Assembly (NCBI GenBank): GCA_964540415.1
Contig: CAZIMM010000033.1
Coordinates: 1-20,667, forward strand
Origin: CAZIMM01 sp964540415
Lineage (GTDB): Bacteria > Bacillota > Clostridia > Oscillospirales > Acutalibacteraceae
Length of the DNA: 20,667 bases
Reading direction: 5' to 3'
Shown here: positions 1-7,604 of the stretch, in pieces
Position numbering within the stretch: the stretch's first letter is position 1
How the letters are laid out: each line of letters starts with the position of its first letter
Made by a program: the position numbers and the translations under genes
Notes under the pieces: generated by a model
Seen by the model: the letters and a program-made list of their open reading frames with translations, nothing else
Database searches by the model: none
What the model was told of the DNA's origin: nothing

Positions 1-1
1 C

Positions 2-397
2 GAGACGGATATTGACTACCAAACCGACCTTGGCTTGGGCTTTGCAGGCTCGGTTACTCTTTCTCACGGCTGGTATATGACCCACGGATATGAATCCGAC
101 GGCATCGAAATCTACCGACTAAACAGACCTGGACTTCTTTTCTCCGAACTGCTCGGGGTTGAAACCTCAAGCCTTGCCAATGTAAACAGCTGGAGCTGTC
201 GCGGCAATTACGGTGCGACTTTGGCGACCATTGCCCCTGTAAAAGAGATGTGGAACACACCGCTGCGCTGTGCCGACAGAATCATTATGAATTCGGTGTT
301 CCCTATCAATGAGGTGTACCTCATCACTCCGACAGGGCCTGTCAAGATTGCGGGAGACAGCAACATCGAATTTGAACCGACGGATTGGGAAAAATGA
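2..397 (+). CDS. Unrecognised phage-associated protein, 3' end only
   Basis: The reading frame is open at the left edge of the window and runs to a TGA at 395-397, so 131 C-terminal residues are visible and the start lies upstream. Its stop overlaps the terminase start (ATGA at 394-397), which implies translational coupling and one operon. The visible part is a mixed alpha/beta-looking sequence with aromatic stretches (SHGWYMTHGYE, SWSCRGNYGA) and ends in FEPTDWEK; I see no membrane segment and no motif I can name. In phage genomes the gene directly upstream of the large terminase is often the small terminase subunit or an HNH nuclease, but the residues here do not look like either, so I give no function. 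That it is a real gene is well supported by the overlap. Confidence 0.65.
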   Translation, partial: ETDIDYQTDLGLGFAGSVTLSHGWYMTHGYESDGIEIYRLNRPGLLFSELLGVETSSLANVNSWSCRGNYGATLATIAPVKEMWNTPLRCADRIIMNSVFPINEVYLITPTGPVKIAGDSNIEFEPTDWEK

Positions 398-3042
398 TGC
401 GTCAAGCGTCTGACAACAGAAGACTGAAAAAATATACACCGACACCCTTTATGTCGAAGAGTTCGGTGTATGACAAGGCTGCCGCCGATTATGCCGTCAG
501 CTTTATTGAATGCTTAAGCCACACCAAAGGGACATGGTCGGGCAAAAAGTTTGAACTTATTGACTGGCAGGAGAAGATAATCCGTGACATTTTCGGAACA
601 CTCAAGCCTAACGGCTATCGGCAATTCAACACCGCATACATCGAAATTCCCAAGAAGATGGGCAAGCAGTTGGCTCTCGACACGCTCATTCCTACGCCTG
701 CGGGTTTTTCAACAATGGGAGACATCTGCGTCGGTGACAGTGTGTTTGATGACAGAGGTATGATTTGCCACGTTGTAGCAAAAAGCAAAGTTGATTATGA
801 GGAACAAGCGTACAGAATAACCTTCAAGGACGGTCAAACCATCGATGCGGGTGAGCGCCATCAATGGGTCGGCGAATACACGCACGGAAAAAGAAAGCAG
901 CACACCATGACAACCGGTGAAATATATCGTATGCCGAAACATGACGGGGTGATTCGTTTTCGAATCGCCGTATCGGATACAATTCAAACGCCGGATGCCG
1001 ATTTACCTGTAGAACCGTATCTGATGGGTTACTGGCTCGGCAACGGCAACGCAGTCAAACCGGAAATTACGATAAAGACCTCCGATGTTGCCGGAGTATT
1101 GAAAAACATCATTCCACATTGTGCGGTCTCGAGCGCATGGAAAAATATCGGTGACAGCCTTGTTTTCAGAATTCCGGCACTGCGAAGCGTGCTACTGAAG
1201 AGCTACCGAGATAAGACAATTCCAAAGATATATCTTAGGGCTTCAAAAGAACAGCGACTTAGTTTGCTGCGCGGACTTATGGACTCCGACGGCTGTGTAA
1301 ACAGCATGAAAGGTCAGGCAGTTTATACATCCACAGAGCGTTCACTTTCGTACAGTGTCAGTGAGCTGCTGTGGAGCTTAGGCATCAAAAACTCAGTGAC
1401 TGAAGCTCCGTCAACGCAGAGAAACGATTGGAGCAAAAAGAGCATTGAATGCGGGCGATGCGCTACAGGCGAAACCATATATTATGTTAAATTCACAGCG
1501 TTTAATGATTGCCCCATTTGTGGTCTGTATCGTAAAAACAGAAACGGTGTACCGCGAAATCCGAACACGCGAAGCCATTATCGTTACATAGACAAAATAG
1601 AGCCAATCCGCAACAACGGTATGCAGTGCATTCAAGTGGACAGTCCGTCTCATCAATATTTGGTGGGGCGTTCTTTTTTGCCCACGCACAACTCCGAGCT
1701 TGCGGCTGCCGTTGCGCTTCTTCTTTGTTGCGGCGACGGTGAGGAACGCGCCGAGGTTTACGGCTGTGCCGCAGACAGACAGCAGGCATCTATCGTTTTT
1801 GAGGTTGCTGCGGATATGGTCAAAATGTGTCCGGCTCTTGCAAAGCGTGTGAAAATCCTTGCTTCGTCCAAGCGCATCATTTATCTGCCGACAAACAGCT
1901 TTTACCAGGTGCTGTCGGCGGAGGCATACTCGAAGCACGGCTTTAACATACACGGTGTTGTGTTCGATGAGCTTCACACACAGCCGAACCGAAAGCTGTT
2001 TGATGTTATGACCAAGGGTTCGGGCGACGCTCGTATGCAACCACTGTACTTTCTCATTACAACAGCAGGAACGGACACGCATTCCATCTGCTACGAAACA
2101 CACCAAAAGGCCCTGGACATCATCGAGGGCAGAAAGGTTGACCCGACATTTTATCCCGTCATTTACGGTGCAAGTGAGAGCGATGACTGGACTGACCCGA
2201 AGGTGTGGAAAAAAGCAAACCCGTCTTTAGGTATCACTGTCGGCATAGACAAGGTCAAAGCCGCCTGCGAATCCGCAAAGCAAAACCCTGCGGAGGAAAA
2301 CAGTTTCAGGCAGCTCCGCTTGAACCAATGGGTGAAGCAATCCGTCCGCTGGATGCCGATGGAGAAATGGGACAAATGCGCCTTTGCCGTAAACCCTGAC
2401 AAACTTGTCGGCAGAGAATGCTACGGCGGTTTGGATTTATCCTCAACCACTGACATTACTGCTTTTGTGCTGATATTTCCTCCGACCGCCGATGACGATA
2501 TGTTTTACATTTTGCCTTTCTTCTGGATACCCGAAGACAATGTTGACCTGCGCGTCCGACGCGACCATGTACCTTATGACACCTGGGAGCGACAGGAATT
2601 TCTTCATACCACCGAGGGCAACGTTGTTCACTACGGTTTCATCGAAAAGTTCATCGAACAGCTCGGTGAAAAATACAATATCCGCGAGATTGCATTCGAC
2701 CGATGGGGCGCAACGCAGATGGTGCAAAACCTTGAAAACCTCGGTTTCACTGTTGTTCCTTTCGGGCAGGGTTTCAAGGATATGTCGCCTCCCACCAACG
2801 AGCTGATGCGTTTGACCTTGAGGGAAAAACTCGCCCATGGTGGGCAGCCTGTTCTTCGGTGGATGATGGACAACATCTTCATCCGTACAGACCCGGCAGG
2901 CAACATAAAACCCGACAAAGAAAAGTCCACAGAAAAAATTGACGGCGCAGTCGCAACCGTAATGGCTCTCGACCGTGCCGTTAAAAATATGGATTCAAGT
3001 GGAGCTTCTGTCTATGATGACAGAGGTCTGCTGATTTTATAG
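394..3042 (+). CDS. terL: Phage terminase large subunit, interrupted by an intein
   Basis: The precursor is 882 residues. Removing residues 92-433 (an intein) leaves about 540, the usual size of a Terminase_1-type large subunit, the ATPase/nuclease that pumps DNA into the procapsid. Seen: the P-loop is split, IPKKMGK before the intein and SELAAA after it; Walker B VVFDE with Asp525-Glu526; coupling motif FLITTAG; and nuclease-type acidic residues Asp681 (GGLDLSS), Asp769 (AFDRWGA) and Asp850 (DGAVATVMALD). The start at 394 is chosen because it forms an ATGA overlap with the upstream gene; an in-frame TTG lies at 385. Without splicing the P-loop would be separated by 342 residues and the ATPase could not work. 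No portal, protease or capsid gene follows, so this is probably part of a defective prophage. Confidence 0.93.
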   Translation: MMRQASDNRRLKKYTPTPFMSKSSVYDKAAADYAVSFIECLSHTKGTWSGKKFELIDWQEKIIRDIFGTLKPNGYRQFNTAYIEIPKKMGKQLALDTLIPTPAGFSTMGDICVGDSVFDDRGMICHVVAKSKVDYEEQAYRITFKDGQTIDAGERHQWVGEYTHGKRKQHTMTTGEIYRMPKHDGVIRFRIAVSDTIQTPDADLPVEPYLMGYWLGNGNAVKPEITIKTSDVAGVLKNIIPHCAVSSAWKNIGDSLVFRIPALRSVLLKSYRDKTIPKIYLRASKEQRLSLLRGLMDSDGCVNSMKGQAVYTSTERSLSYSVSELLWSLGIKNSVTEAPSTQRNDWSKKSIECGRCATGETIYYVKFTAFNDCPICGLYRKNRNGVPRNPNTRSHYRYIDKIEPIRNNGMQCIQVDSPSHQYLVGRSFLPTHNSELAAAVALLLCCGDGEERAEVYGCAADRQQASIVFEVAADMVKMCPALAKRVKILASSKRIIYLPTNSFYQVLSAEAYSKHGFNIHGVVFDELHTQPNRKLFDVMTKGSGDARMQPLYFLITTAGTDTHSICYETHQKALDIIEGRKVDPTFYPVIYGASESDDWTDPKVWKKANPSLGITVGIDKVKAACESAKQNPAEENSFRQLRLNQWVKQSVRWMPMEKWDKCAFAVNPDKLVGRECYGGLDLSSTTDITAFVLIFPPTADDDMFYILPFFWIPEDNVDLRVRRDHVPYDTWERQEFLHTTEGNVVHYGFIEKFIEQLGEKYNIREIAFDRWGATQMVQNLENLGFTVVPFGQGFKDMSPPTNELMRLTLREKLAHGGQPVLRWMMDNIFIRTDPAGNIKPDKEKSTEKIDGAVATVMALDRAVKNMDSSGASVYDDRGLLIL
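667..1692 (+). other. LAGLIDADG intein in the terminase P-loop, starting with Gln
   Basis: The insert spans codons 92-433 (342 residues). The N-terminal splicing block reads QLALDTLIPTPAGF, matching the usual CLAxDTxIxTPxG pattern except that residue 1 is Gln (CAG at 667-669). A block-B-like GERHQW follows. The C-terminal part has MQCIQVDSPSHQYLVG and ends FLPTHN, with Ser as the +1 extein residue. Rejoined exteins give an intact P-loop, PKKMGK-SELAAA. The endonuclease core has two LAGLIDADG helices: LMGYWLGNG (residues 210-218), with Asn217 at the catalytic Asp place, and LRGLMDSDG (292-300), with Asp299 kept. Two CxxC pairs (Cys353/356 and Cys373/376) could form a zinc knuckle. Gln1 is a rare starting residue, reported for an iridovirus ribonucleotide reductase intein. 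Whether it splices is inference. Confidence 0.92.
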
Positions 3043-3107
3043 AATAGGAAAATCAATAGCGATGTTCCAATATGTAACATTTATTTCCAGATAAATCCCA
3101 CTCTTTT

Positions 3108-3209
3108 TTATTCGTCTATTTCAATGATATCATAATCAGGATCTTCAAATGTAATGTAAGCAAGATATGTTTTACGGTCTTTTATAAAGATGCGAAAAGC
3201 AATAACCCG
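3108..3209 (-). pseudogene. Possible 3' remnant of a small gene
   Basis: On the minus strand 33 sense codons end at a TAA (3108-3110) and are preceded in frame by TGA at 3210-3212. They read as a protein-like tail, including IFIKDRKTYLAYITF and EDPDYDIIEIDE. There is no start codon or ribosome binding site, so if real it is a decayed fragment between the cut prophage and the ligase gene. The rest of the 211 bp gap (3043-3253) shows nothing else. Chance is a serious alternative. Confidence 0.25.
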
Positions 3210-3253
3210 TCAGGACAGTTTACTATTACAAATTGTGAATTAGAGGTTATGTA

Positions 3254-4855
3254 ATGAACAAAAACTATGCTCTCTACCCCCACCCACAAGTCAACACCCT
3301 CAAGGAGATGCTTGAGGTTTGCACCAAAATGCAGAAGAACAAGCCTGCTTTCATCTACCCAAAAAACAAAAAAGAGGATATAACCGTATCATACATACAG
3401 TTCAAATCCGATGTTGAAGCACTGGGCTCGTGGCTCTTTTCTCAAGGATACAGAAATTGTCGGATAGCTGTTTATGGTGAAAACAGCTACGAGTGGATTC
3501 TCACACATTTCGCTGTCACCTGTGGCGAAAATGTCATTGTGCCGATTGATAAGGATTTGCCAACAAAAGATGTGCAATATCTGCTCAGCGACAGTAAAGT
3601 GGTTGCTCTTGTTTATTCCGACACATATTCGGACGAGGTCGGTGAGCTTGATTTAACAGGCGTTACCGCCATTAATATGAAAGAAATCGCAGGGTACATT
3701 GCGGCTGGAAGAGAAATGATAAGTAATGGCTTTACTGACTATTCAGATAAAGTTGTTAATCCCAAAAGCCTTGCAACAATTGTTTATACTTCAGGCACAA
3801 CAGGCACAGCCAAAGGCGTTATGCTCTCTCATAAGAACCTTGCCGCTGACACAGTTGCCACCTGTCAGAATGTGAGAATTGATGACGGAACGGTTTTGCT
3901 CCTGCCGCTTCATCACACCTTCGGGCTTGTCGCCGGAGTTTTTTGCGTACTCTTTTGGGGGCATTACATCTACATAAACAAAAGCCTCAAAAATGTCAAT
4001 TCCGACTTTCTCAAAGCAAAACCCGAACACCTGTCGCTCGTTCCGATGGTAATTGAAGGGCTGTATAAGCGTATATGGGAAACTGCCGAAAAAAAAGGCA
4101 AAGCTAAAGCGCTGCAAACCTTAATCAAAGTCAGCGATTTTTTGCTTTCAATAGGCATTGATGTCCGCCGCAAGCTTTTCAAATCAGTTCTTGCTGCTTT
4201 CGGCGGTAGGCTTCAGACCATCGTTTCCGGCGGCGCAGGAATTGACGACAAATACATTAAAGGCTTTCGCAGCTTCGGCATAACAATTGTCAACGGTTAC
4301 GGCATAACCGAGTGCGGTCCTGTTGTTGCAACCAACAGAAATGAAGCAGTTAAATGCGGCACGGTAGGATTTCCGCTTTGCTGCAATGATGTCAAGATTG
4401 ATAACCCCAACGAGAACGGCGAGGGCGAAATCCTCGTCAAGGGTGACAATGTGATGCAGGGCTACTATAACAATCCTGAAGCCAACGAAAAAGCCTTTGA
4501 CGGCGACTGGTTCAGAACCGGTGACATCGGCAGAATTGATGACAACGGGTATCTGTATATTACAGGCAGAGTAAAAAATTTGATAATCCTTGCAAACGGA
4601 AAAAATGTTTATCCCGAGGAGTTGGAAGAATATTTGCACGGAATCGAAGCAATTAAGGAAGTTATAGTCTGCGCAGAGAACGACATGATTACCGCAGAGA
4701 TTTTCCCCGATTATGATATTACTGACTATGAAAGCGTTATCGAGTCCGAAATTCAAAGGCTTAATAAAACTCTGCCGGTATATAAGCAGATTGCAAAAAC
4801 AAAGTTTAGACAAGTTGAATTTGATAAGACCACTACTAAGAAGATAAAGCGGTAG
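3254..4855 (+). CDS. AMP-forming acyl-CoA synthetase (long-chain fatty acid-CoA ligase type)
   Basis: A full-length 533-residue adenylate-forming enzyme that would activate a carboxylic acid, most likely a fatty acid, with ATP and load it on CoA (or an acyl carrier protein). Seen: the phosphate-binding loop YTSGTTGTAKG at residues 178-188, YGITE at 349-353, FRTGDIG with Asp424, the hinge region KNLIILANGKNVYPEELE, and a C-terminal TKKIKR in which Lys530 is at the place of the catalytic lysine. No signal peptide or clear membrane helix is visible, so it is cytosolic or peripherally bound. AGAGG lies 7 bases before the ATG. It stands alone, with prophage upstream and a strong terminator 107 bp downstream. 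The family is certain; the substrate is not, since luciferase-superfamily members differ mainly in the acyl pocket. Confidence 0.9.
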   Translation: MNKNYALYPHPQVNTLKEMLEVCTKMQKNKPAFIYPKNKKEDITVSYIQFKSDVEALGSWLFSQGYRNCRIAVYGENSYEWILTHFAVTCGENVIVPIDKDLPTKDVQYLLSDSKVVALVYSDTYSDEVGELDLTGVTAINMKEIAGYIAAGREMISNGFTDYSDKVVNPKSLATIVYTSGTTGTAKGVMLSHKNLAADTVATCQNVRIDDGTVLLLPLHHTFGLVAGVFCVLFWGHYIYINKSLKNVNSDFLKAKPEHLSLVPMVIEGLYKRIWETAEKKGKAKALQTLIKVSDFLLSIGIDVRRKLFKSVLAAFGGRLQTIVSGGAGIDDKYIKGFRSFGITIVNGYGITECGPVVATNRNEAVKCGTVGFPLCCNDVKIDNPNENGEGEILVKGDNVMQGYYNNPEANEKAFDGDWFRTGDIGRIDDNGYLYITGRVKNLIILANGKNVYPEELEEYLHGIEAIKEVIVCAENDMITAEIFPDYDITDYESVIESEIQRLNKTLPVYKQIAKTKFRQVEFDKTTTKKIKR

Positions 4856-4879
4856 TTTTAGAAAATCTGTAGTGAAATA

Positions 4880-4932
4880 TAGGTGGGTGAACCCGACAAA
4901 CGGAAGAACCGCCGAAAGGGTAGGTGGGTGAA
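4880..4932 (+). repeat. 12 bp direct repeat
   Basis: TAGGTGGGTGAA occurs at 4880-4891 and again at 4921-4932, 41 bp apart, directly after the ligase gene and before its terminator. I recognise no RNA family here; it may belong to the mRNA 3' end. Confidence 0.5.
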
Positions 4933-4961
4933 AGTTGTATCAAACTCGTGTCCTCTGCCAA

Positions 4962-4995
4962 AGAAAAAGTCGCTGACATGCGGCTTTTTCTTTTT
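4962..4995 (+). terminator. Rho-independent terminator of the acyl-CoA synthetase gene
   Basis: A 12 bp stem (AGAAAAAGTCGC pairing with GCGGCTTTTTCT, one G-U pair) closes a 6-base loop and is followed by T residues. The A-rich left side means it could also act on the minus strand. Confidence 0.8.
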
Positions 4996-5133
4996 GCACT
5001 ATTCATTTATACTCCGCGCCTTTTTAAATGAATAATAAATATTGTTGCTGCTCATGCTTGAGAATAATGAATAATTGACTTTAACATTCAACTTTGACAT
5101 ATCAAAAGAAAAGGCAGAAATCAAATTGCACAC

Positions 5134-5152
5134 GGCGGGAGCAAGCCCCCGC
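5134..5152. repeat. GC-rich palindromic repeat
   Basis: GGCGGG and CCCGCC form a short hairpin inside an ACACGGCGGGAGC context. The same unit recurs at 14619-14640, and a shortened form at 14755-14774. It looks like a REP-type palindrome. Around it (4996-5255) no gene is supported. Confidence 0.6.
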
Positions 5153-5359
5153 CCTACTCTGCAACCCCGTGTTTTAAATAAGAGCAACATGCAAACCAGA
5201 AGGCATGCGGAGCGTACCGGGCGAACCTTGCCGCCGCTGCCTGCGGCAGAAACAGGCGGCAAGGTGAGGTGAAGAAACAAGGAGCAGTGCGAAGCGCTCC
5301 AAGCGAGCAACGCGACTATGTTTCAGAGGGGCAATCTTGTCCCTCTGACCCTGACACAT

Positions 5360-5400
5360 AAGTACGCAAGCATTGATACGATGCCTGCGTTCTTTTTTCA
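5360..5400 (+). terminator. Hairpin with T-run in repeat copy A
   Basis: AAGTACGCAAGCAT pairs with ATGCCTGCGTTCTT (two mismatches) around a 7-base loop and runs into a T-run. It is the counterpart of the perfect hairpin at 12955-12989. Confidence 0.65.
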
Positions 5401-5413
5401 CCCACTCGCCTAC

Positions 5414-5450
5414 AAAAGCCCTTGTGACAGGGCTTTTCGCGGGCTTTTTT
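5414..5450 (+). terminator. Second terminator-like hairpin in repeat copy A
   Basis: AAAAGCCCT pairs with AGGGCTTTT, followed by CGCGGGC and a run of six T. The corresponding place in copy B is weaker. Confidence 0.6.
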
Positions 5451-5513
5451 GTTTTTGCCGTTTGCGAAGCATAAAAAATCCCGCCTGCCGGAGTTTTGGG
5501 GTTCTCACCTCTT

Positions 5514-5610
5514 ACACCCGGCAAACGGGAATATTCATTTTTCACGCGGGTGACACCCTGCAAACGGGAATATTCATTTTTCATCCGGGAGACACCCGGC
5601 AAACGGGCAA
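5514..5610 (+). repeat. 39 bp tandem repeat, about 2.5 units
   Basis: Units begin with ACACCC at 5514, 5553 and 5592, an exact 39 bp period. Each contains GCAAACGGG and the first two share ATATTCATTTTTCA. CACCCG and CGGGTG at the unit ends can pair, so each unit can fold. The stretch 5611-5775 shows no gene. Confidence 0.7.
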
Positions 5611-5775
5611 ATATTTCTATTCAAGCAATTTGCGGTTTATGTTTTGAATATTTACATTGCTCCGAATAGAACAATTTGTGACGTTCCGTATTCCGAGTGC
5701 GCACGGTGTTCTTGAACCTGCTCTCTGAAAAAAATCACTTGCTCTGACACAGCATGCAGAAGCGCAATGAAACCG

Positions 5776-5850
5776 GATATCAATGTATTACAAATATGCG
5801 CGAATCATATCAATATAATTATATAATTTTCGCAAATAATATTGTATAAT
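5776..5850 (+). promoter_or_regulatory. Probable AraC-type operator pair and promoter of the glycosidase gene
   Basis: GATATCAAT at 5776-5784 and CATATCAAT at 5806-5814 are direct repeats 30 bp apart. TATAAT follows at 5822-5827 and 5845-5850 with no good -35 box, as expected of an activator-dependent promoter. The same pair with the same 30 bp spacing lies before the transporter gene (8452-8490). The AraC protein coded between the two genes is the natural candidate to bind them; that is inference. Confidence 0.5.
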
Positions 5851-5891
5851 TGTTTTGATTTATTATTAAGATTATTTTTCGGGAGGAAAGA

Positions 5892-7574
5892 ATGTTTGAG
5901 CAATATAACCCGCTGAAAAGCGCAGAGCTTGTGCATCATTATATTACGAATATGGTTGATAAGGCGAACGACAATCTGCCTTATTGGCTTTTGCTGCCCA
6001 ACAAAAAGCCCGCAGAGGCGGCTCACTGCCGCGTTGACGATGCCGAGCTTGTCGGCTCATGGTATGAGGGGCTGAGTGCCGCGATGGATATGCTCGGCAC
6101 TTCGGACGGTGACGATGTGAAGCAGTCGCTCCGCCGCCACCTGATGAAATCGTGGGGTGAGCACGGGCTTCGGTTCTGTGAAAAATATCCGTGGACTCAC
6201 ACCATTCACTCCTCTTTTCACGAGATGGGGTACATTCTGCCTGCGCTGAACAGAATTACCGAAGAATATCCCGACGATGAAGAAGCCGAGGCAAAAACCG
6301 CCGGGCTTATTCGGGGCATGAGGTCGCTTGTGATTGAGCGAAAAATCAGAACCTTCTGGTCGGGTGACTCTGCCGAGCCCAAACCGATTTTTGAATTTCC
6401 GAACGATGTTTATCTCGAGCAGGGCGGTTTTGATTTGTCAAGATACACCGGGCGCGGCGAAGCGGCAATCAGAAATGCGATTATGCTGCCGGCTCTTGTG
6501 AAAAGATATGAGCTCAAGGGTGATGAAACCGCGCTGGAGCTTGCTGTGGGCATTGCGAATTATGTTCTAGGTCCATCAAGATATTTCAACTACAAAATGG
6601 AATATTTCGGGCACGTTCATTCGGCAATGCTTTTTGCAATCGGGCTTGTCAAGCTCGGCAGAGTTACGGGAGAAAGTACCTACTCGGAAAAAGGAAAGAT
6701 GATTTATGATTACACCCGCTCCCTTTCCTCCGATTTCGGCTGGGTTCCCGAATATGCGCAGTGGCACCCGATGAATGAGGAGCACTGCGAAACCTGCTGC
6801 ATCCGCGATATGATAATCTGCGCACTTGAGCTGATTGAAGACGGACACACGGAATACCGGAATGATGTGAATATGTTTGCACGCAATCAGCTTGTTGAAA
6901 ACCAGATAAGATACTCGGGTTATGTTGTCTGCGACAATTTAAGACCGGATGAAAACGGCATTACATACCGCGACATTGACAAGCGTATGCTCGGCGGCTT
7001 CACGGGAGGAAGCGAACCGAATTCAATCTCTCTTGACAGATTCCGCTCAATAGCCGGCTGCTGCGTCGGAACTGCTCCGGTCGCTTTGAAAGCGGTCTGG
7101 GACAATGTTGTTACGAATGAAAACGGAGCGCTTGTCGTCAACGTTCCCTGCGACAAAATCTGCGATGATTTTGAGCTGAGTTCATTCATTCCGAATGAAG
7201 GCCGAATCAGAATTGTTGCCAAAAAAGACGGCAAATTCGGCTTCAGAAACTATAACTGGATGACCGAGCCGCATTTCCGCATAAACGGGAATGAAGCAAA
7301 AGCTGTGATAAAAAATGTTGTCTGCTTTGATTTAAAAGCAGACGATGTTCTTGAGTGCGTTTTTGACATTGAAACAAAAGCTGTCAGGCAAAATGTGAGA
7401 GGAACGGATTTCACCGTGTATTACCGTGCCTGCGACGTGGTGGATATAACTCCGCGCGGCGAGCATGTAAGGCTTTATCAGCGCAACGCGGACGAAGAAA
7501 AATATTATCCGACACCCGATGACGTAAAATACAGCGGAGCTGCAAACTACGGCCCGACTCAGCAAAAGCAATAA
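5892..7574 (+). CDS. GH127-like glycoside hydrolase (beta-L-arabinofuranosidase superfamily, DUF1680-type)
   Basis: A 560-residue protein without signal peptide, preceded by GGGAGGA at good spacing. The middle looks like an (alpha/alpha)6 barrel. Two motifs match the zinc-thiolate site of GH127 enzymes such as HypBA1: Glu300-Thr-Cys302-Cys303 (HCETCCIRDM), and a later Cys390-Cys391 pair (AGCCVGTAPVALK), one of which would be the cysteine nucleophile. The spacing, about 90 residues, is close to the 79 of HypBA1. A beta-rich C-terminal part follows (about 420-560). It is shorter than typical GH127 members (around 650). By context with a sugar symporter and an AraC regulator it would cleave an imported oligosaccharide in the cytosol. 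Linkage and sugar (arabinofuranose or another furanoside) cannot be read from sequence; related families such as GH146 are alternatives. Confidence 0.7.
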   Translation: MFEQYNPLKSAELVHHYITNMVDKANDNLPYWLLLPNKKPAEAAHCRVDDAELVGSWYEGLSAAMDMLGTSDGDDVKQSLRRHLMKSWGEHGLRFCEKYPWTHTIHSSFHEMGYILPALNRITEEYPDDEEAEAKTAGLIRGMRSLVIERKIRTFWSGDSAEPKPIFEFPNDVYLEQGGFDLSRYTGRGEAAIRNAIMLPALVKRYELKGDETALELAVGIANYVLGPSRYFNYKMEYFGHVHSAMLFAIGLVKLGRVTGESTYSEKGKMIYDYTRSLSSDFGWVPEYAQWHPMNEEHCETCCIRDMIICALELIEDGHTEYRNDVNMFARNQLVENQIRYSGYVVCDNLRPDENGITYRDIDKRMLGGFTGGSEPNSISLDRFRSIAGCCVGTAPVALKAVWDNVVTNENGALVVNVPCDKICDDFELSSFIPNEGRIRIVAKKDGKFGFRNYNWMTEPHFRINGNEAKAVIKNVVCFDLKADDVLECVFDIETKAVRQNVRGTDFTVYYRACDVVDITPRGEHVRLYQRNADEEKYYPTPDDVKYSGAANYGPTQQKQ

Positions 7575-7604
7575 TTCTTCCTCTGCGCGGCGTGATAAAA
7601 ATAA

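Larger units (their letters stand above)
5256..5474 (+). repeat. Dispersed ~215 bp repeat, copy A
   Basis: This stretch aligns from end to end with 12849-13057. Shared blocks include the opening GCGGCAAGGTGAGGTGAA, then AGCAGTGCGA, GAGCGAGCAA, a hairpin near the middle, a strong hairpin ending in TTCTT, TTCAC, and a closing GCCGTTTGCG. Copy A also has CAGAGGG/CCCTCTG as an inner hairpin at about 5324-5347. The two copies differ at many positions but keep the same pairing, including a compensatory G-C to A-T change in the main hairpin, which suggests selection at the RNA level. No protein-coding frame is convincing on either strand. It might be a mobile non-autonomous element or a structured RNA/terminator module. 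Confidence 0.7.

Noticed and set aside
1411..2106. A 231-residue open frame on the minus strand inside the terminase gene
   Set aside because: It is antisense to strongly conserved terminase and intein motifs, has Cys/Arg/His-rich shadow composition and no ribosome binding site.
5174..5602. Minus-strand frame of 142 residues, with a look-alike at 12773-13078
   Set aside because: Both lie in the dispersed repeat and share SPHLAA only because the DNA is repeated. The composition is low-quality and the repeat evolves by hairpin-preserving changes, not codon-preserving ones.
5511..5610. CRISPR-like array
   Set aside because: The period of 39 bp is filled entirely by the repeat unit; there are no unique spacers and fewer than three full units.
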